NCBI RefSeq assembly: GCF_013340845.1
Contig: NZ_AP020335.1
Coordinates: forward strand, 1,984,001-2,048,000
Origin: Hydrogenovibrio marinus
Lineage (GTDB): Bacteria; Pseudomonadota; Gammaproteobacteria; Thiomicrospirales; Thiomicrospiraceae
Direction: 5' to 3'
Length of the DNA stretch: 64,000 bases
In this document: one piece after another, positions 7,931 to 16,061 of the stretch
Numbering within the stretch: the first letter of the stretch is position 1
Layout: every line of letters begins with the position of its first letter
Notes under the pieces: generated by a model
Seen by the model: the letters and a program-made list of their open reading frames with translations, nothing else
Told to the model about the DNA's origin: nothing
Databases searched by the model: none
Translations under genes and position numbers: made by a program

Positions 7931-8284
7931 TACGCCACCTTCTTAAATACTCTATGAATTCGGCTCCAACGACCAATGTCTGAATCATCAACTGAAATAA
8001 TCCCATCACCACCAATTAGGTCTTGGAATTTTTCTAATTTTTCACCATTTAATGGACTTACGCACACAAAATAATTTACGCCATTGAGATTAGAGTTAAT
8101 CTTTTTAGCTAGACTTTTCAAATCAAAATGTCTGTCGCCCATATCAAAATGTTTGAGAATAGATGCACCTTTACAGACTCTTCTTTTACAGATAAATCGC
8201 TTAGTAACAAACTATCTAAGTCTTTATTAATTGAATTAATTTCAGAGCAGTCTTTAAGGAATTCTTTTGCACGCTTCAAGGCCT
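7930..8284 (-). pseudogene. Broken gene: 5' end cut by IS copy 2 and probably frameshifted
   Basis: Two frames join head to tail. The first (8284 to 8118) enters from the IS and reads KALKRAKEFLKDCSEIN... until a stop at 8118. The second (8142-7930, 70 residues) begins MGDRHFDLKSLAKKIN and ends GRWSRIHRVFKKVA. The second has no ribosome binding site and overlaps the first by 25 bp, so a single ancestral gene with a frameshift near 8130-8160 is the simplest reading. No family recognised. Downstream frames follow with overlapping stops and starts, suggesting the original operon continued into alkB. Confidence 0.4.
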
Positions 8285-8352
8285 TGAACTGGTCTAATGG
8301 AAACGGACACTTCAATGAGAGACAATAGATGTTGTCGAATCTAGGAGTGGTT

Positions 8353-8643
8353 ATGAATCAGAAGCGAGTTTATAAAACTTACACCAAAGAATTTAAACAA
8401 GAAGCGGTCGCGCTTGTCACTGAACAAGGTTATAGCGTTGCTGAAGCGGCGCAAGCGCTAGGCGTTAATCCAAACTTGCTTTACAAGTGGAAAGACAAGC
8501 TTGAAGCGCAAACCAATGGTGCGGCCTTAAGCGATAATGAGCGTGAAGAACTCAAAAAGCTGCGAGCTGAAAACAAGCGGCTTCGAATGGAAAAAGACAT
8601 TTTAAAAAAGGCCTCAGCCTTCTTCGCCCGAGAAATGCACTAG
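8353..8643 (+). CDS. IS3-family transposase OrfA (copy 2)
   Basis: Identical in sequence to the OrfA of copy 1: HTH domain plus a C-terminal leucine-zipper-like helix, AGGAG before the ATG at 8353, and the A6G slippery heptamer at 8604-8610 near its end. Identity between copies indicates recent transposition. Confidence 0.9.
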   Translation: MNQKRVYKTYTKEFKQEAVALVTEQGYSVAEAAQALGVNPNLLYKWKDKLEAQTNGAALSDNEREELKKLRAENKRLRMEKDILKKASAFFAREMH

Positions 8644-8663
8644 GATTTGAGTTTATCCATACG

Positions 8664-9515
8664 TTGGCGCAAGAAGGCTACTCGGTTAAATTAAGCTGTA
8701 AGGTGATGAGTTTTAGCCGCTCCGGCTATTACGATTGGATCAAGCGTCCCAAGGCTATTATTACCGAAGAACAACTGCGACTGTATCGGCGAGCTAAAGC
8801 CCTTTTTATAGCCAGTCGAAACAGTCTCGGTTCACGAGAACTGATGAAGCGATTACGTAAAGAAGGCTTTAAGGTTGGGCGCCACAAAGTCATCAAGTTA
8901 ATGGAAATCTTAAACCTAAAGGTTGAACAGCGTGTTGCATTCAAAGTCACCACAAAACGGGACCCAAGCCACGCTGTGGCAGATAACCTTGTGAACATGG
9001 ACTTTAACCCCACAGGCATGAATCAAGTGTGGGCCGGTGATATCACCTATTTAAAAACCGCACAGGGTTGGCTATACCTGAGCGTGGTGATGGACTTGTA
9101 CTCACGCCGGATTATCGGTTGGTCAATCAGCCCGCGCATGACCACCGAACTCGTGCTTGAGTCGCTCAAGCAAGCCTACTGGCTTAGAAAGCCGCCCAAA
9201 GGGGTGATCTTCCATAGTGATCGTGGATCACAATACACCAGTGACGCATTTAGAGCGCAGCTGAAACAATTCAAAATCCGAGCCTCAATGGGCGATGTTG
9301 GCGCGTGTTGGGATAATGCCGTGGTTGAAAGGTTCTTTGGCAGTTTAAAGCATGACTGGCTGCTCAAAGTACATCAACCTAACCATGAGCATATGATTGA
9401 CGATGTGAAAGCGTATATGCGTTATTACAACTTAGAAAGGCTTCATACAAGCAATGGTGACATGAGTCCTATTGAATATGAAAATTATAAACGTGATGTG
9501 TCCGAAATTGCTTGA
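8664..9515 (+). CDS. IS3-family transposase OrfB (copy 2)
   Basis: Identical to the OrfB of copy 1, with the full DDE integrase core (Asp of GDITY, Asp of HSDRGSQY, Glu of VVERFFG). It is in the -1 frame of OrfA and is expected to be expressed as an OrfAB fusion. Intact. Confidence 0.9.
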   Translation: MAQEGYSVKLSCKVMSFSRSGYYDWIKRPKAIITEEQLRLYRRAKALFIASRNSLGSRELMKRLRKEGFKVGRHKVIKLMEILNLKVEQRVAFKVTTKRDPSHAVADNLVNMDFNPTGMNQVWAGDITYLKTAQGWLYLSVVMDLYSRRIIGWSISPRMTTELVLESLKQAYWLRKPPKGVIFHSDRGSQYTSDAFRAQLKQFKIRASMGDVGACWDNAVVERFFGSLKHDWLLKVHQPNHEHMIDDVKAYMRYYNLERLHTSNGDMSPIEYENYKRDVSEIA

Positions 9516-10395
9516 CCAGTACACACCTTAGGCAAGTATGATTAGCTGAATGTCCGCATATAACACAAACACCTTCATCATAGATATATGATGAAGAGGA
9601 CCAGCATGAAGGACAATCACAATAAGGAATTTCACCTCCATCAGTAACAGCTAGGTATGTCTCAGGATAATAATATTCGGAAATAGCGGCAGGTATTATC
9701 TCTTCCGGAGTATATCGTGCATGACAAGAACGGCACATATATTCTGTTTCTATCGAATGGGTAGAATTATCAATCGGTTCGATTAAATCTGAACCGCAAT
9801 CTTGGCATTTGAATTCTTTTAGTGCCAATAACAAACTCGGACTCTCATAAGTCAAAGTCTCCATTACTTCATTACAAGCATTTTTTTCTGCCTCATACAC
9901 CTCTTTCGTTTCAATTAAAACAGCCCATGTTTCTACGCCTAGCAACTCCTGAGGGTCGCTATCTAAATAATTCCTTACAAAATCATTTATGACAATAAAT
10001 GTATCTGATATGAGTTTACGGATAGAATCAATTTGATTTTGGGTATAGTAGTGTTCAATTTCATTTCTATATTGTTGAATATCACTAACTCTCTTCCAAT
10101 CAACACCTATTTCTAATGACGTCAGTCGTTCCTGAATTTTATGGAGGTCTACAGTTTTTGAACCCTTACCTACCCACTTTATCCCTTCTGGAGTTTTAAT
10201 AGGGCTAATTCTCTCCTTGATTAACGCCTCATCTGTATCATCTTCACTGAGTTGAGCTAATTTATGTTTGAATAAAAGGAGAATGCCGGAATATAAATTT
10301 CTTGCACATGAAAGAGTTATTCTGGAAGGGTTATCAGACTGAAAATCTTCTAGTCCTAGTTTTATAGAAGAAATTGCGTTATCCAATATACTCAT
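9469..10395 (-). CDS. HEPN-like N-terminal domain plus zinc ribbons; tail altered by IS
   Basis: About 308 residues. The N-terminal 160 residues are helical and contain YRNEIEHYY (near residue 109), the RX4H signature of HEPN domains, many of which are RNases. The C-terminal half has CxxC pairs: CQDCGSD with CRSCHAR, then CDCPSC with CVICGHS, i.e. two zinc ribbons. The last 17 or so residues are encoded by IS copy 2, which inserted at about 9524. If the CCT duplication is collapsed, the original frame would have ended after LRP, so only the tail is changed. ATG 10395 is preceded by an in-frame GTG at 10398. It is the last gene of the minus-strand operon. Nucleic-acid-targeting toxin or defence effector is an inference. 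Confidence 0.6.
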   Translation of the reverse strand: MSILDNAISSIKLGLEDFQSDNPSRITLSCARNLYSGILLLFKHKLAQLSEDDTDEALIKERISPIKTPEGIKWVGKGSKTVDLHKIQERLTSLEIGVDWKRVSDIQQYRNEIEHYYTQNQIDSIRKLISDTFIVINDFVRNYLDSDPQELLGVETWAVLIETKEVYEAEKNACNEVMETLTYESPSLLLALKEFKCQDCGSDLIEPIDNSTHSIETEYMCRSCHARYTPEEIIPAAISEYYYPETYLAVTDGGEIPYCDCPSCWSSSSYIYDEGVCVICGHSANHTCLRCVLVKQFRTHHVYNFHIQ

Positions 10396-10468
10396 CACTA
10401 ATAGCCTTTTGTCCCATAGAAATTGCTCCGAACGGCATAACCCCAGTTTCTTGTATTTTAAGTTTAAA

Positions 10469-11485
10469 TCACTTTTCTAGTTCTTTGGTTGCATACATAT
10501 TGGCAATCTTAACCATTTCCGGCTCGCCACCTGGTAAAAGGTCCGCTTTCTTCAAAATGTAAGCCGGGAACTTGGTCCTCAAATATATTTGTTTAAACCA
10601 CGCCCTAAATTCAGGAAGCGCTTGATCTGGGTAAGCATTAGGAGTCTGAGGATTACTTGTTGCCTGAGGGTAATAATCTGGGTAATTGTGTTCATAAGGC
10701 ATCCTTTCCCCATATTTCGACGCTAGATTGTTCTCTTTCCAATATTTGCCCCAAGCAAGTCCAACGCTTATATCAGGAACAGTCTTATCATTGACTGTCA
10801 AATTAGCAGTTATTAAATCAACTATAAGACCAGTAATTTCATTAAAAACTGTAAAATATCCTAATGGAGAACTATCCTTGAGAAGAGACACTCTATCATG
10901 ATGATACTTCCATTTATCTGATGGCGTATATTCAAGAGCTTCATAAATGAACTTACGCAGTCCAAAAGCCGCAAAACGTCTGTAATTTTCTATGGCGACC
11001 GGATTTGGCGTCCTTGATTCAAAAGCATAAAACTCCAAAATAGCCATACAAACAATATCCGGATATGCGTAACTTACTGATCCATCTTTTACTGTCTCGA
11101 TGTATAGTTGAGGTTCATTGAATCCATTTTTTAACAAATAATCTTTTATAAAAGACATTCTTCCTTTTGTTAAAACCGAATCATCAAAGTGATGCTCCCA
11201 CTCTTGAGTTATGTCATATAGAACTCTTCTGGAAGTACCTGATATCTGAGACAAACCATTTTGAGTAAGATAAGGAATTCCATTTTCTAAAACCCCCATC
11301 TCAATTCCACCTACATCTTTTTCGACTTCAATGCCAAGATCCAAGGGGTGTTGGTGAGAAAGAGGAGGTGCCGGCTCGGAAGAATTAATAGACATTAACT
11401 CATTGTTTTTAATAAGCTTAACAGATGCCGGATTACTCGAATTTATTGTAGAATAATTGCTTAAATCAGACTTATCTTTAGACAT
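10469..11485 (-). CDS. Unrecognised 338-residue protein of a putative defence operon
   Basis: About 338 residues starting at the ATG at 11485 (GAGG about 10 bp upstream). The N-terminal 70 residues are Ser/Asn/Pro-rich and probably disordered. The middle (about 75-250) has well-formed helices, including YLTQNGLSQISGTSRRVLYDI, which looks like a helix-turn-helix or KilA-N/P63C-like DNA-binding region, and FGLRKFIYEAL. The C terminus is rich in Pro, Tyr and Trp. I cannot assign a family with confidence. The gene lies between the HD hydrolase (103 bp upstream) and the HEPN protein (about 70 bp downstream) on the same strand, suggesting a joint function. Confidence 0.45.
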   Translation of the reverse strand: MSKDKSDLSNYSTINSSNPASVKLIKNNELMSINSSEPAPPLSHQHPLDLGIEVEKDVGGIEMGVLENGIPYLTQNGLSQISGTSRRVLYDITQEWEHHFDDSVLTKGRMSFIKDYLLKNGFNEPQLYIETVKDGSVSYAYPDIVCMAILEFYAFESRTPNPVAIENYRRFAAFGLRKFIYEALEYTPSDKWKYHHDRVSLLKDSSPLGYFTVFNEITGLIVDLITANLTVNDKTVPDISVGLAWGKYWKENNLASKYGERMPYEHNYPDYYPQATSNPQTPNAYPDQALPEFRAWFKQIYLRTKFPAYILKKADLLPGGEPEMVKIANMYATKELEK

Positions 11486-11588
11486 TACCACCAGCCCTCT
11501 AAGTTTACTTTTATACTAAGACTCAATGGTTTGACCAACCATCTCTAGCAAGGCAAAAAGTCAGACTAGCATTGTAAGAAAAAAATGT

Positions 11589-13019
11589 CTATGTAGATTC
11601 TGGCAATTCAAACAGAATTTTAGCTAAATTTTCTCGGTGTGCTTTATATCCATCAAATGGGAGCATAAAAACCCGAATATCTGAGAAATATTGTTTGGAC
11701 AATAAATTTAATAAACTACTAGATTCAAACACTAACGGAAACACTGGATGTGTTTGTGAGTGCTGATTATAAATATGGACTAATTCTTCAGTAGTTTCTA
11801 AATCAGACGGAGAATTGGCACTACACAACTCACTGGGATTAACCTTCGACAACTGATGTTTTTTATCCCATACATGAAAATACTCAGGATCGAGTCCATT
11901 GTCTTGAATGTACTTATCAGTTAAATTTCTAACTTCTTGTAGACATATACCGTGATATGAATCATCTGCCCTAATATATTTTTGGCTATAGAAAACCTGT
12001 CTTGCTTGATGCCGGTATAAGATTGCATCCAAGTGCATATACTTGGAATCTTTTGGGGTTAACGAAAGGGTGTTATGAGCGCTTTTAATAGCCGATGTAT
12101 ACTTGTAATCATCCAGCCCTTTAATATTGTTATCTTCAATCATCCTTAATAACTCAGATTTTTCAATATTTATCCCATTATCGTCAATCTTAATACAAAT
12201 TTTGATCGCCTCTTTTAGAGACCATTCTAAAGAAATTAAATTCTTATTAAATACTACCTGTTGATAGTCGTAATACCTTGCTAAAAGCATATGTTCTATT
12301 GATTTTTTTGCTTTTATATCAAAACATAGCTTATTTCTCTGAATGCGGGAACTACTGATTAAGTAATCAATATCAACATTACCGAATGGTAGCCCACTAA
12401 AATGGGAAGTCCTTTTTAAATAATCTAAACGATCACAATCTAATTCTGAACTAATAACAGGCTTTAAATTTATTTCAGTTTTCGATACATAATTGTCTGA
12501 AGCGAAAACAGATGCAACATCATTTGGTGAGAACCCTGCTTCATTTAAAACACTCTTCAATTCGCTGTCATTATTTATTATTAATGAACCAAATGCTTCA
12601 TGGTCATCTACAATCTCAATATCTCGCCCTTGGATTAGCTTTTGATTTTGTAAATACTCTTCAAAGGCGTGTTCTGTAGCGTGAGAGAAAGGAAAGTGGC
12701 CGATATCGTGAAGCAACGCCGCTAGCCTATATTTTTGCTGCTCATTAACATCAAGTTTGTATGGATGATCAGTTCCAGGACTAAGCTCTACGTGATCAAT
12801 ACAGGCGTTTTGTTCTATTGCGTTTAAGAATTTCCCTGCATTACGAAGTGCACCAATTGAATGAGAGAACCTAGAATAGTTGGCTCCTGGAAATACTAAG
12901 TGAGCCAACCCGAGCTGTTTTACATTTTGAAGTCTTTGAAAAGCAGAAGTTGAGATTATTTTATACTCAATTTCTGATATTTGTACTGAGCCATACACAG
13001 GATCAAATATGGTTCTCAT
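11589..13019 (-). CDS. HD-domain phosphohydrolase (SAMHD1/dGTPase-like)
   Basis: About 476 residues. The N-terminal half has the HD-superfamily metal ligands: H in RFSHSIGA, HD in ALLHDIGHFPFSHATEH, and D in SSELDCDRLDYLKRTS. The layout matches the COG1078 group that includes SAMHD1-like and YwfO-like dNTP/nucleotide triphosphohydrolases. It starts 3 bp after the stop of the YwgA/Panacea-like gene and is surely cotranscribed with it. Nucleotide depletion is a known antiphage strategy of HD dNTPases, but the substrate here cannot be read from sequence. Confidence 0.75.
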   Translation of the reverse strand: MRTIFDPVYGSVQISEIEYKIISTSAFQRLQNVKQLGLAHLVFPGANYSRFSHSIGALRNAGKFLNAIEQNACIDHVELSPGTDHPYKLDVNEQQKYRLAALLHDIGHFPFSHATEHAFEEYLQNQKLIQGRDIEIVDDHEAFGSLIINNDSELKSVLNEAGFSPNDVASVFASDNYVSKTEINLKPVISSELDCDRLDYLKRTSHFSGLPFGNVDIDYLISSSRIQRNKLCFDIKAKKSIEHMLLARYYDYQQVVFNKNLISLEWSLKEAIKICIKIDDNGINIEKSELLRMIEDNNIKGLDDYKYTSAIKSAHNTLSLTPKDSKYMHLDAILYRHQARQVFYSQKYIRADDSYHGICLQEVRNLTDKYIQDNGLDPEYFHVWDKKHQLSKVNPSELCSANSPSDLETTEELVHIYNQHSQTHPVFPLVFESSSLLNLLSKQYFSDIRVFMLPFDGYKAHRENLAKILFELPEST

Positions 13020-13022
13020 GCT

Positions 13023-13502
13023 TTAGATAAGACCTTGTTCCTGTAGCACTTCCGCAGCTTTGTCTCTAATTTCTTCTGAAATATGATCTTTAACTTCTGC
13101 CACAACAGCTTTTGCTTGCCCAATAGTTTTATTTGATTTGGTAACTAGAAAAGCTATAGAAGCTAAAGCTTCAAGCCAATCACCTTTATGTTCTTCCTTT
13201 TGATATTCTAGCAACTCTCTCACATGAGCAATTCTTTCTTTCACATTTTCTGCAAAGTCAACATTCTCGTAATCACCAAGATCAGTAAATCGATAATAAT
13301 CAGATGCTAAATCAGGACTATATGGCCCTCTCACATACCAGTTGTAACGATACCCAAGATCCACTCCTAATAATTGTGCTAGAAACACTGCTTTCTGAAG
13401 AATTAACCTTTTATCTACGCCAGACATACCTTCTTCTGAAACTGTCGGATTAATTCCTAGCTCTTCATACAGTTGTTTTAGAATTACCACACTATCATTC
13501 AT
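13023..13502 (-). CDS. YwgA / Panacea-like protein
   Basis: A 159-residue protein. The LILQKAVFLAQLLGVDLGYR block followed by WYVRGPYSPDLASDYYR (about residues 33-72) is the signature shared by YwgA-type and Panacea (SocA/DUF4065-like) proteins. Panacea domains act as antitoxins or proteolysis adapters for diverse toxins, and YwgA-like genes are often neighbours of an HD hydrolase (ywfO-ywgA). It is the first gene of the minus-strand operon, upstream of the HD gene with a 3-bp gap, so it may regulate or neutralise that protein. Role inferred. Confidence 0.6.
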   Translation of the reverse strand: MNDSVVILKQLYEELGINPTVSEEGMSGVDKRLILQKAVFLAQLLGVDLGYRYNWYVRGPYSPDLASDYYRFTDLGDYENVDFAENVKERIAHVRELLEYQKEEHKGDWLEALASIAFLVTKSNKTIGQAKAVVAEVKDHISEEIRDKAAEVLQEQGLI

Positions 13503-13630
13503 TGGTTCGGCTCCATCTAATTAGTTGCGCATTCTAATAGAATTCACACCATATATCTATACTCTATTTTTTATCAAAGATAATCTCAGCTTATCAAGCA
13601 ATATCTCTTTTACAAGGAAATATTTTCTAC

Positions 13631-13664
13631 TTTTTTCTGATTATGATATCATTTACAGAAAAAA
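13631..13664. promoter_or_regulatory. Inverted repeat between divergent operons
   Basis: A 9-bp inverted repeat (TTTTTTCTG at 13631-13639, complement CAGAAAAAA at 13656-13664) lies 14 bp before the HTH gene start and 130 bp before the divergent YwgA-like gene. It is the most likely binding site of the HTH protein encoded at 13678. The pattern is A/T-rich, so chance is possible. Confidence 0.4.
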
Positions 13665-13677
13665 ATAGAATTTATAA

Positions 13678-14025
13678 ATGATTAATATATTCGTTGCTGA
13701 CTTAAACAAGTTCCTAAAAGAAAGTGGGAAAAGCAGCTCATTTTTAGCTAAGGCGGTTGGTGTTTCTCCTTCCAGAATTACTGATTGGAAAAACGGTTCT
13801 ATACAAAGATACTCTGAAAAGCCAAAACTTGCTCATGAAATAATACGAAACTACCAAAAACAAAATGCTTCATTACCAAAAGAAATTGAAGATGTGATTA
13901 GGGACTTATTGCACTCAACAAACAACCAAGAACACTTAATCAACTTACTAAACTCTCTAAAACCATTTGTAAATCCTAAAGAAACATCACAAAATACAAA
14001 CATAGACACAGGTAAAGACACATGA
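13678..14025 (+). CDS. HTH (XRE/Cro-type) regulator of the three-Cys-motif operon
   Basis: A 115-residue protein whose first 55 residues are a helix-turn-helix domain (FLKESGKSSSFLAKAVGVSPSRITDWKNG), followed by a low-complexity polar C-terminal segment. Its stop overlaps the start of the next gene (ATGA, 14022-14025), so it is part of the operon and probably its repressor. An inverted repeat lies immediately upstream. Family-level assignment is good; target is inferred. Confidence 0.7.
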   Translation: MINIFVADLNKFLKESGKSSSFLAKAVGVSPSRITDWKNGSIQRYSEKPKLAHEIIRNYQKQNASLPKEIEDVIRDLLHSTNNQEHLINLLNSLKPFVNPKETSQNTNIDTGKDT

Positions 14026-14783
14026 GTTCAAAAATTGAATGGACAGAAGAAACGTGGAATCCCATTACTGGTTGCGATAAGGTTTCTGATGGCTGTAAAC
14101 ATTGCTATGCGGAAGCTATGGCGAGACGATTAAAGGCGATGAACACTCCTGGTTATGAAAATGGCTTTGAAATCAGCATCCTTGAAAATCGCTTAGAACA
14201 ACCTCTAAAAAAGAAAAAGCCCACAAAATATTTCGTGAATTCAATGAGTGATCTGTTTCACGAAAAGGTTCCTTTTGAATTTATTGATAAAGTATTTGAT
14301 GTAATTAACAAAACTCCTCATCATATATATCAAATTCTGACCAAGCGTTCTGCACGAATGGCTAAGTATTTCGAAACCCGAATCCCTCCAGAAAACGCAT
14401 GGATTGGAGTAACGGTCGAAAACAAAAAACAGGGACTTAGACGTATTGATCACTTAAGAACTATCAATGCAACCATTCGCTTTTTATCTGTAGAGCCTCT
14501 CCTCGAAGACCTTGGTAAGATAAACTTGAAAAATATAGACTGGGTGATTGTTGGGGGCGAATCTGGTCCAAAAGCTCGACCAATGAAACCCGAATGGGCT
14601 GAAAACATTCAAGAACAATGTGAAATTGCTGATGTAAGTTTTTTCTTCAAACAGTGGGGAGGCTGGGGAGCTGACGGAAAGAAACGCTCCAAAAAAGACA
14701 ATGGACGTTTGCTCAAAGGTCGTACATGGGATGACATGCCACAATACGATTCATTAAAAGGAATTTCAGTTACAACACAATAA
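14022..14783 (+). CDS. Three-Cys-motif protein, DUF5131 (phage Gp37/Gp68 family)
   Basis: A 253-residue protein. It begins IEWTEETWNPITGC and carries CX6CX2C (CDKVSDGCKHC, residues 18-28), the three-Cys motif of DUF5131. The family is radical-SAM-like: iron-sulfur ligands at the N terminus, then TIM-barrel strands such as FVNSMSDLFHE, YQILTKRSARM, WIGVTVEN, FLSVEPLLEDL and WVIVGGESGPKARP (about 67-190). It ends with a FFFKQWGGW block. Proteins of this family occur in phages and mobile islands and are genetically coupled to TcmP, as here, where tcmP follows after 3 bp. The reaction is not known to me. Confidence 0.85.
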   Translation: MSSKIEWTEETWNPITGCDKVSDGCKHCYAEAMARRLKAMNTPGYENGFEISILENRLEQPLKKKKPTKYFVNSMSDLFHEKVPFEFIDKVFDVINKTPHHIYQILTKRSARMAKYFETRIPPENAWIGVTVENKKQGLRRIDHLRTINATIRFLSVEPLLEDLGKINLKNIDWVIVGGESGPKARPMKPEWAENIQEQCEIADVSFFFKQWGGWGADGKKRSKKDNGRLLKGRTWDDMPQYDSLKGISVTTQ

Positions 14784-14786
14784 AAA

Positions 14787-16061
14787 ATGGCTAAAACAGA
14801 ATACGATTGGGATATTCATAACCCACCAATAATAAAACCTCATAGCATTTCTAAGCATGAAACTTTGAAAGAGTACCTTATCAGATTTGCCAAAGCTCTT
14901 TCTCCTAGCCCTGCTCAAGAAAGGTTAAACATTGATATCATCGATGGCTTTAGTGGAGGAGGTCTATATCAAACGGAGTCCGGAGAGCTTCATTTAGGGT
15001 CGCCCTTACTCATTCTTGAAACATTAAAAGAGGCGGAAGCAATACTTAATTGTGAAAGAGAAAAAGATTTCAAAATTGTAGGTAAACGAATATTTATCGA
15101 CCCCTCTCCTGAAGCAAATCAACAGCTACGGTATTACCTTGATCAATTCGGATACGACTATAAAACACATAATTCAAACATCCAAATAATCCAAAATGAT
15201 TTTAAATCAGTACTCCCCTCAATACTGCAAAAATATACTGCAAACAAACAGCAACGAAACAAGGTTATATTTTTGTTAGACCAGTATGGATATAAACACG
15301 CAACAATCACTGAAATTCAACAAATTTTCTCAACATTAGGCTCAAGAGCAGAGATCATCCTTACTTTTGCTACAGATAAACTAATTAATTTTTTAAGTAT
15401 GGATGAAAGAATCCAGAAGGTTATAAAATCCGTACGACTTGAACATGTGCTTACACAAGAAGTTATAGAAGAATTCAGGGATGCTTCAGCTACTTACAGA
15501 AAAATTCATAGAATCGCCATTCAATACCTGATTGCTCGAGATATCATTATGCAATCAGGAGCTCGTTGGAGTAACGTCTTATTTATTAGATCACGAGAAA
15601 GCGCAAATGGTGCTTATTTATACCTTCATCTTTCAAATAATTTTAGAGCTCGAGATGAAATGAATAGCGTTATTTGGGAAACAAAGAATGGCTTTGTGCA
15701 AGATGCAGGTTCAGGCACAAAAATGTTTGAGTACGACCCTATCAACGATGTTCAATCTGGTTTTGAATTTGAGTTTAACTGCAAAGATGAAGAGGCTGTT
15801 CACCAGACATTGATCGAAGACCTCTTAAAGTATCTTAGAAACAATACAACACTGCAAAAAACTTTTTCTTCACTACTAGAGGAACAGATTGGAACTTCTA
15901 CGCCTGCTGGAAGAAATCATTTTGCAAAAGCTCTTGCAGAGCTTAAAGATTCGCAAGAAATTAATATACTAACGCCGAAAGGAAGAAGTAGAAAAGAATC
16001 GACTAACATTGATAACGAAGACATTATCAAACTCTCCAAACAAACTCGCTTTTATTTTTAA
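14787..16061 (+). CDS. tcmP: Three-Cys-motif partner protein TcmP
   Basis: About 424 residues. Family features are the N-terminal KHETLKEYLIRFAKAL, IDGFSGGGLY (residues 52-61) with GSPLLILE, then IFIDPSPEAN and FLLDQYGYKHATI. The DGFSGGG and LLDQYG pair looks like nucleotide- or SAM-binding motifs I and IV of a Rossmann-type methyltransferase, but that is my inference. The N-terminal two thirds are globular; the C-terminal third is helical and ends with a Lys/Arg-rich segment. It starts 3 bp after the three-Cys gene and ends the operon. No terminator is obvious. Confidence 0.85.
   Translation: MAKTEYDWDIHNPPIIKPHSISKHETLKEYLIRFAKALSPSPAQERLNIDIIDGFSGGGLYQTESGELHLGSPLLILETLKEAEAILNCEREKDFKIVGKRIFIDPSPEANQQLRYYLDQFGYDYKTHNSNIQIIQNDFKSVLPSILQKYTANKQQRNKVIFLLDQYGYKHATITEIQQIFSTLGSRAEIILTFATDKLINFLSMDERIQKVIKSVRLEHVLTQEVIEEFRDASATYRKIHRIAIQYLIARDIIMQSGARWSNVLFIRSRESANGAYLYLHLSNNFRARDEMNSVIWETKNGFVQDAGSGTKMFEYDPINDVQSGFEFEFNCKDEEAVHQTLIEDLLKYLRNNTTLQKTFSSLLEEQIGTSTPAGRNHFAKALAELKDSQEINILTPKGRSRKESTNIDNEDIIKLSKQTRFYF

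Larger units (their letters stand above)
8285..9523 (+). mobile_element. IS3-family insertion sequence, copy 2
   Basis: The second direct copy of the 1239-bp element at 4936-6174, with the same TG...CA ends and the same protein products. The left flank ends in CCT, and the right flank reads CA-CCT after the shared right end. If two extra bases were carried in, a 3-bp CCT target duplication is present, as expected for the IS3 family. It sits at the 3' end of the HEPN-zinc-ribbon gene and at the 5' end of the broken gene to its left. Confidence 0.9.

Noticed and set aside
4936-9523. Composite transposon made of two IS copies carrying alkB
   Set aside because: The outer flanks share no target duplication, while copy 2 alone has a plausible one, which favours independent insertion.
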